A stretch of DNA of 64,000 bases from NCBI GenBank assembly GCA_001972305.1, contig BDDD01002109.1, forward strand, positions 1 through 64,000, given 5' to 3'. This DNA comes from Cephalotus follicularis. Lineage: Eukaryota; Streptophyta; Magnoliopsida; Oxalidales; Cephalotaceae. Below are positions 55,522 to 64,000 of the stretch, piece by piece. Both the position numbers and the translations under genes were made by a program. The notes under the pieces are model-generated. The model worked only from the letters and a program-made list of their open reading frames with translations, searched no databases and was not told where the DNA came from. Position 1 is the first letter of the stretch; each line of letters starts with the position of its first letter.

Positions 55522-57925
55522 CTAAGGCCCTAGAGGTGGAGCATCCTGATCATCCTTGAGCAAAGGAGCTTTGAAGGGTTCGGTGGAAGGAGGCTGAGGA
55601 GCTACAAGCTCTGATGAAGGTGGCAAAGAAGAAGAGTCCACAGCAGGATCCAAGGAAAAGATAACCAGATCCGGTGACCCGTCTCTCTCTGCCTCATTTT
55701 CTTCCCGAGCAGGACGAGCCTTTTCTTCCAAAGCTAGCTCAACCTTCTCTTCCTCTACCTTCATGCCCTCGGGATATAAGTCAAAGGTATTGGCAGTTTT
55801 GCAGCAAACGGTGCCAATCAAGGGAACCTCGGGATGGAGAGGTGAGACCCAGTTCTGACAAGCGTAGAAGCCCCGACGGAAGTACTCGGCGGATTCCTTA
55901 AAAACTTCATCACCAAAAGCATCAGAAGCTTTATAGTCCTCCGCGGTGGCCTCCATCAGAGTACGGTAGTCGTCTGAGGACTTGAACTCCGTGAGAGCCT
56001 TGTCCACTACCTTCTTCACCCGAGATTCATCTCTACTCTAATAACCTTCGAATTTCTCCTCCACCCCTCGCTATAACTTACTGACGCACGAGAACTCCTT
56101 CTCCACTTTCTTCTTCTCTTCCCTCTCTTTCTCCAAAGCCTCGATGACCTGTTTTTTCACCTCAACAATGGACTCCTGGGCCATGGGGATAACTAAGCCT
56201 TGGCCGAGCGAGCGATCTCCTCGAGCTCCGCTACTTCACCCCTCAGCTTGTCATTCCTCTCAAGAATGACCGAGAATTTCTCCACCATTAGTTGAGTATC
56301 ATTCAGAGCCTGCCAGAGAAAGATGAGTGGTAGAGGAAAAGCAAAAAATGTGTTCGAAAGAAGATAAAAGAAATCACTTACCCTAAAGTGGCTCCGAAGG
56401 CAATTGTTTATCAGCATCCCATTAGTCCAATCCTTTATTGCCTTAATCTCGAACGGAGGGAAGAACAATTGGATGAGCACAAGAGGAACCCCATGAGTGT
56501 TCAAGCTCAAACTTGAACTCCCTAAGGACTCTAGTTCTTCGATCATACTGTTAACATCCCGAGGAGCAGGCAGCAGAATTGGATTCCGAGGGCTAGAGCC
56601 AAGAGCAATGATGTCCTCGGCCTCTTTTCCCTTTTTGCTTTTCTTGTTCGGAGGGATAGGAAGAGCACTAGGGGAACGCTCGTCCGCAGACTGCTTGTCT
56701 TTATCAGTCCTTTTCTTGGCAGCAGTAGTAGTAGCGGTGCTCCCTTAGGCAGTAGTCTTTTCTTTCTGCTTTAACCCCTCGGCAGTAGTCTTTTCCTTCT
56801 GCTTTGACCCATCGGAAGCAGCTTGCTTCCTTTTCTCCTTGCTAACCTTCAAAATGTCGTCTACACTGCAATGAGGACCCATTGCTACAAAAAACCACAG
56901 AGATTACAAGATCAACAGCATAGCAAAAAACCGATAAAATAATGGAAGAAATATAAAAGTTTAAGGTGGAGGAGACAAAGCCTTTATACAGCTTTCTTCC
57001 TCGGCCATGGGTCGAGCCTCGGTTTCGTCCCAAACGTCCTCATCCCTCTCTCTCTCTCTCTCTCTATCCCAACGGGAACCTCTTCCTCTTCATCCAACCA
57101 GAATTGCCGACCCAGTGACATGCTCTGCCCAACCCGGCGAAGGTGGTCCTCCCAGACGGTATCATTCACCCCCTCGGGCTCAAGAGCGGAGAGCCTTGCC
57201 AGGTCTACCTTCTCAGCCAATGACAGTTCTAACCTCTTGTTGAGATGTTGAATATCCAGTGAGTCCGACCATGGGCAAGGGATGAAATCGGGAAGGTTCT
57301 TGACGAGAAAGTATTGCCATCTCCAACCCTTGACGGATTTAGTTGGATCCACCAAAAGCTTCTTGGTCAGCCCAGGACAGGACTTGAAGTAATACCCGCG
57401 CTTGCCGGGCGAAACAGCCAGGATGTGGAACTCTTTGAAGAGTCCGACGGTGGCATCCGCATCAGATTCCAAGCACTTCACCAAAAATCCTATGATAAAG
57501 GCCTAGGATTGCGGCTGGAACAACGATGGGTGAATCTTGAAATGCCCGAAGACCTCAGTAACGAAAGGTGGAAGTGGGAACCTTAGACCGTGCTCCAGAG
57601 CATCCAAAAACACTGGAAAAAGCCCAGGCCTACACTCGGTCACCTCTTTAGAATCATTGGGAAGGCCGTATACCAGACCTCTCAGGAAGGATAATTTGTT
57701 GGCTAATTCCTTCACTTTCTCTCGGCGGAGCACGTTCTTGTCAAATTTGACCCTAAACACTTGGGTCCCTGCTTCAGTGGAGGTAGTTCCGGGAGCACCC
57801 ACGACGGCAGTAGCCATCTCCACCTCAGCATCTAGAGGACACTCGGCTATGGTCACGCCCCCAGCCAGGCGGCTCGCCACGTCCGGGTCATTAACCTGTC
57901 CAGAGGTTTGCTTGGTTCTGGCCAT
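55522..57925 (-). pseudogene. Antisense extra coding blocks of element 3 (fossil)
   Basis: Four open minus-strand blocks lie between pol and the 3' LTR, starting with MARTKQTSGQVNDPDVASRL at 57925. Recognisable words include KVKELANKLSFLRGLVYGL, FPLPPFVTEVFGHFKIHP, VSPGKRGYYFKSCPG and GWRWQYFLVKNLPDF. The last part is acidic with coiled-coil-like Glu/Lys stretches. Extra antisense frames in this place are known in the Retand group. A typical plant intron (GTAAGT to TTTCTCTGGCAG, about 56310-56381) is visible, so a spliced product is likely. Function is unknown. Confidence 0.75.
57043..57066 (+). repeat. CT microsatellite in element 3
   Basis: A run of about 11 CT dinucleotides within the antisense coding blocks, where it encodes Arg-Glu repeats. 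Confidence 0.9.
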
Positions 57926-58438
57926 TTGGAATTTCTAGAGAGAGAGAGAGAAGATAAAAAAAACCCAGATAAACCCTAGCAGCGGCCAAATAACTACTCA
58001 AAAATCTATAAAGTCAGAAAAGAGCCTCACCAGAGTTTTTTGCGATGAAGGTCTGAAAGAAGATCGAGCAGTAATTTGGGAATATTGAGAGATCAAAGAA
58101 AACAAGAGTTTTGAAGATTCAGGGAAGCGTAAAGAAACTTCTCTGAGAAGGTACTACCTTTTTAAAGGGCAAGGGATCAAATCCAGACCGTTGGATCTCG
58201 GAGGGATTAAACGGTTGAGATCAAACTCGTCAAGTCAGGCGCTAAAGACGAAGAGGTAACGCGCGACAAATGAAAAGACAAAAACGTTACGGACGTTTGC
58301 TCTACCTTCTTAAAGTTAATATCAAAGTTGGGCTAAGCGGTGGAGGCCCAATAGCCAAATCAGGCTCTGAAAACATATTACAACCCTGCTCAGAATCAGG
58401 CCAGGTCGCAAATGGTCTTCTTCCTCTGTCAAGCCTAG

Positions 58439-58462
58439 AAAAAAGAAGACTAGGGAGGCATA
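58439..58462 (+). other. Element 3 polypurine tract
   Basis: AAAAAAGAAGACTAGGGAGG directly before the 3' LTR start at 58463. Confidence 0.85.
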
Positions 58463-58962
58463 TGATATAGGAAAAATCTTCCATAAAAATACTGTCACGT
58501 GTCCTCCGGAGAATAGGCCAAGTGTCCTCCAAGGCTACAGACACGTGGTTGGGCGTTATGCAAAATCTGGGAAGATAACGCATAATAACGCTATGGCGCC
58601 AAATCAGGTGGAGAATCAGAGAAATGGAGAGATACTCAACATTTCTTTAGGGGAACGCGAATCACATTCGCAAGTCAGGCAAGGCAGTTACATTCAGCTC
58701 TAAAAATACAAGAATCAAATATATAACATAGGTCCGCCATTTTTATACACTAAAACACCCTGTGATTGTTATCTCTGCCTTTCACTAACTTAAGCATCGG
58801 AGAGTCCCAGGGAGTAAGCCTTCATGGACCTTCGATTAGTTTGTTCTACTTGTGCAGGGAAAACCATCAACACCATTCTCTCGGAGCATTCACAGCGTTT
58901 CTCCTAACAAATCAAACTCTTCCACGTAAGGGACCGTTGAGGAAATGATTTTTACATCAACA
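58463..58962 (+). repeat. Element 3 3' LTR
   Basis: TGATATAGG to CATCAACA, aligned along its whole length with the 5' LTR. Confidence 0.93.
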
Positions 58963-58967
58963 GTTAC

Positions 58968-59800
58968 AAATGAATCAACTTGTTCGTAAATAACTCGTGA
59001 CTCGATTTGATAATGGCTCGTTCGATAAACTTAACGAATGAACATGAATACGATTTTAGAACACGATTTTAAAACTTGATAGCTTAACGAGCCGAGCTTA
59101 AATAATGGTAGGCTCAACTTGTTAACGTTCATTAACAGCTAGTTAAGAGATCGTTAAGAATGATTGCTAAATACTCGATTATATGCTCGATTAAAGTTTT
59201 ATTAATAATCTATTATATATATAATTTTTCTTTCTATTTTATTAATTTTATTAATTCTATTTTTAACATTGACTTATTTGTAAATTTTTCATTAGAGAAA
59301 AATTTAAAAAAGTTATAAGCAAGCAGAAAGATCAAATTCAAGTTATTAATCATAATAAACACAGTTTGAATCGAGTCTTAACTCTTAAATTTCTTATTGA
59401 TTCAAACTCCAATATCGATTTTTTGAGCTCATTTCGTACTCAAACGTAATATCTTAACGAATCAAAATTTTAACGATAATTTTAAGTTCGTTAAAAGCTC
59501 TACTCAAATTTGAATTCAATAAAATTTTAACGAATGACGCTTGAACATGTATAAGTTAAGGTATAAGTTAAGCTCGACTGATATGTCAAAAGCAGCACTA
59601 TTAAATATCCCAAAAAAATGACACCAAATGAGTTAACAATTAATATAGAGATCTCAACTTTAGATATGTATATTATTTGAAGAGGTAGCAGTTATTGCAT
59701 GCTACCTCTCTATTTATGGAATAAACAATTAGATTTCCAAATAAGGTCATCAAAGAGTAGCACTCCATCAGAGAGAGTATTATTACTAGTTCATAGTATT
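58968..59800. other. AT-rich region with CTCGTT/AACGAG words, no gene recognised
   Basis: Repeated words such as AACTCGTGACTCG, GGCTCGTTCGATAA, TTAACGAGCCGAGCTTAA and GTTAACGTTCATTAAC fill 58970-59160, with weaker copies to 59560. They look like a degraded repeat, perhaps hAT-like or another DNA element, but I could not find ends. No coding region. Confidence 0.4.
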
Positions 59801-59879
59801 AATTAATCAATACGTAATCGTTGTTAACTCAGGTTTCGGGTCACCCATGTAAAAACCTGACCCGTTTAGAAATCTAAGT

Positions 59880-60440
59880 AGCTGGGACTTTGCGTCCAGT
59901 GAAGAAGAAGAATCGTTAACTTCTGTTATGATACTAAGCTACGCTGATTTCGGTTGAAGGTGCTCTCATGTCTCTTTTTCCTTTTTTGGTATTTTTTTTC
60001 TACTCAAAATAGCTTTTTCTGTTTGTTTTTCAAGAAAGCGAGGGAATTTGAGAAAGAAAAGCTATTTCAGCTTCTGGGTTTGTCTTAAAATTCTGCCTCT
60101 TCTCTTAAGTTCTTACTCTCTTCCAATTTCTCAGCTACCAAACAGTCAATTTTTAGTTTTCTTTTTGAATCTTGGGACTTCAAATTCAAAGCTTTATTTA
60201 TTTATTTATATTAATTGCTTAGTTAACTGTTGATTCTGCAATGAATTTCACTGTTTAATGGAAGATACAGTGGCTTTAGAGTACTGAGTTTTTTTTTCTT
60301 TTTCGGTGTGGTCTTTATTGATTTAAGCAATACGTGAGGAGTTGGTGTTTTTTTCTTGAATGTCCAGATATGCTTTGAGAGCTTTGAGTTTGGAGTATTG
60401 GGAGGCATTTGTCAAAGGAGGCTTTAGCAATATATCAGTG
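59880..60440 (+). promoter_or_regulatory. Putative promoter-proximal region and 5' leader of MED13
   Basis: Sequence between the repeat and the first MED13 codon. It has long pyrimidine runs (59960-60040 and 60285-60355), typical of plant leaders, and no confident TATA box. The transcription start cannot be placed; a leader intron is possible. Inferred from position only. Confidence 0.4.
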
Positions 60441-63091
60441 ATGTGGACAAATGTTTTTAGAATTGTATGTTTTTTTATTGTACTTTTTGATCTTTTTTCC
60501 ATATCTTATTCGTTTGAATGATAATTTCATTGCTTATGAGTTATTTCTTTATTTTTTTGTGTGTAAAACTGAATTTATTGGTTGTTTAGTGCATGTTGTA
60601 ATGGATGAAAGCTTAATCACATATTATGGTTTATTTTCGGTTCATAGGATTAATCATGGTGACAAGTGGCAATTTTTTGTCCTTCATTTATGAATTTTTG
60701 TAGTTTCTTTATCTATTTTAGATTTTGAAGGCTTATATGGAATGATAATCATTAGAGTGATGTTGACGACACATGCTCTTTTGTCTGACATGCTTGGATG
60801 ACTAATCGATGGATGAATCCCTCCTTGTTGATTGCTTGTTGGATGTATACTAGACTATGGAGTAAATGATTATGAGATCAGAATGGATATCTTTACTGCA
60901 AGATTAAGTGGGTACAAAAGTATTAGGTCTTTTAGGTAGGGGGACGCATTAACCGACATCTGCTGAGATCAGAATGGATATTGTCGCTGAAAGCTTCTAT
61001 AAGATTTTAAATATTTGAGGTTTTGAACCATTTTCAGTGATCCTTCATGAATTAATAATGGTTGGAGAAGTATTAACTGGTTTGAGATATGAGAGAACCC
61101 ATTAACTGACTTGTGCTGAAATCAGAATGGATATTGTCTGAAACCTTATAAAATATTCACTAAACTTTAATGTTATGAACTATTGACCATGATACCTTAC
61201 GTAGTACGATTGGTTAGAACGGTATTAGATCATTTTGGAATAAGGGGACATATTTACTGACATTTTGCTGTTCATAATACATACAAATTGATAGGTCATT
61301 GGAAAAATACTTATTGCTTCTTCCAAAAGAAGTCGCTCTTTCTTCAAATAGATTGTATGTCCTAGAGCTGCTCAATACATGAGGACATAATCAGTTAGAG
61401 ACCCTGGTTTTTTGGTTTATAGTTTTAGCCAGGGACATTAGTTTATTTATAAGAAGACTAAACAGTCTAAACTATGCTCTGTACGTTATTACATTTTTTA
61501 GGTTTCTTTTTGGGTCTGATCAATACATGAGGACATAATCAGTTAGAGACCCTGTTTTTTTGGTTTATAGTTTTAGCCAGGGACATTAATTTATTAATAA
61601 GAAGACTAAACAGTCTAAACTATGCTCTGTACATTATTACATTTTTTAGGTTTCTTTTTGGGTCCTTTTTTTTGAAGCAGACAGTTTATTGCCATTCTAA
61701 GTGTTCATGAAATAGTGGTGGATTTGGATTATTTTGTATGACATAAGATAACGTATTTAAGTAGAATTCCTGTTGTTATTGGTTTGACATTTGCGATTTG
61801 CTTGAAATCGAATTTGGTCCATAATCAATAGTTGATTGTGTCAATTATGTAAATGGAGACGGGAACGCTATGTAAGTTTTTTGAGGAGTTCTGGAATCAG
61901 CTATTTATAAAAGTGCATACAAAATTCATGATTATTCTTGCAACTAAACTAAAATTGCTATTATCATGTGGAGTTGATTTTATACTAGACTTTGTATTTA
62001 TTAAGTGGGTTACAGATATCTATTGATGGCTCTGGTTTATTATGTAGTCATTCAGGTTCTACTTTGTACATTGTACTATCAGTTTTACTTCATTGACCCT
62101 TTTTATAGGGAGGTCTTCATCACATATCATGGTTCCAATTTCTCCCTCATGAATCTGATCTGAACCCTCTACCTGATAAAAGGTTTGATGCCGTTGAAGA
62201 TTATATTTCAGCTTTTATTAGAATTTCAGTGTATTTGAGTTATCACCACTAAGATTAATTATCTGTCAAAATTTGGCAGTGTGAAAGTGGAGCACAAAGA
62301 TGCTGCTACGTTGCTGGTTCTTTCATCTCATCTGCAGTTGCAGAAGGAGGGATTTCTCAGCACATGGACCAATTCCTTTGTTGGACCTTGGGATCCATCT
62401 CAAGGTTTGCATAATCCTGGTAAGAAATGCTAACAGTGGTCATGGACTGCATGCTTTTTCGTGAGATCTATTAGGTAGAAAAACAAAAAAACTTACCTTT
62501 TACTATCTCTGCCATGGTGATTATACAATATGTAACTGCTGAACAGATGATAAAATCAAGCTTTGGCTTTTTCTTCCCGGGCATCATTCCTCTGTTGTTG
62601 AGACTGCTCAATCTGCAGTATCTAGATTAAGAGGTATCTTTCATTCTTGAGCTCTATGTTCCCATGTGTGAATCTGTTTTTAATACATAACCTACATATG
62701 CATGTATAAATCTACCCATTTAGTTGAGATTCTTTCAATGCTCAACTTTTTAGTTGTTGTAATTAGTAGATATTTTTCTATATCACCTAAACTTATGGTA
62801 TTTATATCTTATCTGGAAGTTGTCGCATCTGGACTTTGGTTGGCTCCTGGGGACTCAGAAGACGTGGCAGCTGCCCTTTCTCAGGCTTTAAGGAATTGTA
62901 TAGAAAGGTTATTATTTATCAGTTTTTAAAAGAATGTCATTTTCTACACTGAATCTTAAATTTCCTCATCTTCTTTTTTTTTTTTGACAATTTCCATATT
63001 GTATTGACAGAGCACTACTTGGACTTTCTTACATGAGATTTGGAGATGTATTCTCAAAGTATCATCCATCTCAAACTGAAGACTTTTTCAG
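60441..63091 (+). CDS. MED13: Mediator subunit 13, N-terminal exons (gene continues past the window)
   Basis: Six coding exons are supported: 60441-60464, 62109-62182, 62280-62419, 62547-62633, 62820-62907 and 63011-63091, together 164 codons plus two bases. All junctions have GT and AG, and phases match throughout. The product starts MWTNVFRIGGLHHISWFQFL, then KDAATLLVLSSHLQLQKEGF, LSTWTNSFVGPWDPSQGLHN, LRVVASGLWLAPGDSEDVAA and CIERALLGLSYMRFGDVFSK. This is the Med13 N-terminal domain and is very close to Arabidopsis MED13 (GCT/MAB2). MED13 is part of the nuclear CDK8 kinase module, which it links to core Mediator to repress or tune RNA polymerase II transcription; in plants it times early development. 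The full protein is usually near 2000 residues, so about 8 percent is here. The start ATG is supported by the conserved MWTNVF. The next exon is not seen before 64000. Confidence 0.93.
60465..62108 (+). other. First MED13 intron (1644 bp) with tandem repeats
   Basis: Donor GTATGT directly after codon 8 and acceptor TTTTATAG. It contains a 148-base tandem duplication (61372-61519 and 61520-61664) and older, diverged copies of a GATCAGAATGGATATNNT unit near 60876, 60967 and 61121, followed by matching downstream words (CATTAACCGACATCTGCT and CATTAACTGACTTGTGCT). No gene is seen inside it on either strand. Confidence 0.85.
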
Positions 63092-64000
63092 GTTGTTATA
63101 ATAAGCTTTTTATTATATAAAGTATAAAAATACAAGTGAATTTGAATGATGATGAGAACTGTGATTTTACATATTACTATAATGGACTAATGATTAAACC
63201 AGTGATTCAATTGTTTTACTGTTGTGCTGTGGTTGTAGTTGTTTTTATGATTATTATTATGATCATTCAAATTGAAGTCAATTCCAGAAAGCTGTAGTTC
63301 CAACTTATTTTGGCCAGCTACATGGTTCCTTTCTTGCCAACTGCCAGCCTTTCTACAGTGGTTTAGTTGTGGACTGCACATCACCGTATGTGGCTTTATA
63401 ATGTTCTCTAGGATGTGATTTTCCCCCTTTTTCTGACGAGGTGAATGGAATCTTTAAGCATATGACTGATCCCTGGGTATGTGGGGCCCCTTGCTTCATA
63501 ATCACCAAATTATAACCGGGATAATTTCTTGCGGTTGCGCCGACTTGCTAGTCGGAAAACTGATCAAAATTATCAGATGCGATACCACTTTTGTTTAATT
63601 CAATATTTTGGAAAGTCATATGTAGTATACTTGGAAAAATCTAATATGGGCAAACATTTTTTGAGATAACAACTATTAAAAGGTTGAAAAACAAATTGAT
63701 AATTTACATTATGTTGGTTCTGAAATTATGATGTGTAGTCATTAAATAATATACATCTAGACATTAAATATAAATTGTATGCCTAAATGTCATAAGTTGG
63801 AGTTGTTGCATATGATATTTAATGATTTGTTCTTTTTGCAAATGTGCTAATCAGTATCTCTTTTTGACCACTAATTGAGCAATGTGTGTTTCATTGATAT
63901 ATTAAATTATTGTAAGTGATTTAATATGTGAGAATATTTGGTGTATCTAACTAATAATGTCAATATTGGTCATATTATTTGATTGTTCTTCTTCTATGTA
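63092..64000 (+). other. MED13 intron, open to the right
   Basis: Donor GTTGTT follows exon 6. No stretch resembling the next conserved MED13 block (GQPTVEFIF in Arabidopsis, from memory) is seen. The sequence is AT-rich. A GC-richer stretch at 63260-63400 has an open minus-strand frame but resembles nothing I know. Confidence 0.6.

Larger units (their letters stand above)
48378..58962 (+). mobile_element. Element 3: Tat/Retand-type Ty3/gypsy element, both LTRs and target duplication present
   Basis: LTRs are 48378-48878 (501 bases) and 58463-58962 (500 bases), both TGATAT...CATCAACA, with duplication GTTAC at 48373-48377 and 58963-58967. Plus-strand order is primer site, gag, protease, reverse transcriptase, RNase H, a second RNase H, integrase, then antisense coding blocks, polypurine tract and 3' LTR. 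A second (archaeal-type) RNase H and extra antisense frames between pol and the 3' LTR are known traits of the Tat/Retand group. By eye the LTRs differ at about one base in ten, so it is the older of the two whole elements, perhaps four million years. The copy is broken many times. Confidence 0.93.

Noticed and set aside
57503-57925. Antisense frame starts MARTKQT, like histone H3
   Set aside because: Only the first seven residues agree; the rest has no histone fold sequence and belongs to the Retand-type antisense frame.
63187-63384. Possible seventh MED13 exon or a minus-strand gene
   Set aside because: Plus-strand translation does not resemble the next MED13 block and is not open in the needed phase; the minus frame is low-complexity at its end.

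Overview
The window is nuclear DNA of a flowering plant, most likely a eudicot with a large, repeat-rich genome. At the right edge lie the first exons of a host Mediator subunit gene (MED13), with plant-type introns. Almost everything to its left is transposon-derived: Ty3/gypsy and Ty1/copia LTR elements, an endogenous caulimovirid, and a CACTA DNA transposon. No rRNA, tRNA or CRISPR was seen.

Layout. (1) 1-9946: left-truncated Tekay-like chromovirus on the minus strand, its 5' LTR interrupted by two solo LTRs (3337-6663, target duplication ATGCT; 7874-9158, TGATT). (2) 9947 to about 14067: an older LTR (family of the 38952 LTR) split by caulimovirid fossils at about 10690-13070. (3) About 14070-18897: poorly recognised old repeats, including a copia-like LTR and primer site, a decayed reading frame and three 160-bp tandem repeats. 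(4) 18898-21612: solo LTR with duplication TCCTC. (5) 21848-32077: a second Tekay-like element with duplication CTAAG, holding a 2.56-kb CACTA transposon (26076-28631, duplication TTT) that carries exon pieces of a host poly(A) polymerase gene. (6) About 32980-47450: three 300-bp tandem units interrupted by a 13.5-kb nest of five LTRs: F (33256-46781) holding G (34871-38073) and J (38952-46726); J holds H (40128-42087) and K (42863-45454). (7) 48378-58962: a Tat/Retand-type gypsy element with duplication GTTAC and antisense coding blocks between pol and the 3' LTR. (8) 58968-64000: upstream region and 5' end of MED13.

Host coding content is one gene, whose first coding exon is only 24 nt and is followed by a 1.6-kb intron. 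The TE proteins are fossils, though most domains are readable. By eye the paired LTRs differ by about 3 percent in element 2 and about 10 percent in element 3, so element 2 is the younger insertion; roughly 1 and 4 million years if a rate of 1.3e-8 per site per year applies.

The most unusual signals are: arrays of short CG-containing palindromic motifs (GTCGAC, GACGTC, CAGTCGACTG, and GAGCTC in one family) found in nearly every LTR here across gypsy and copia families; a conserved coiled-coil reading frame upstream of gag in both Tekay-like elements; and the gene-carrying CACTA element. Names of families and domains rest on my reading of the translated sequence, with no database search.
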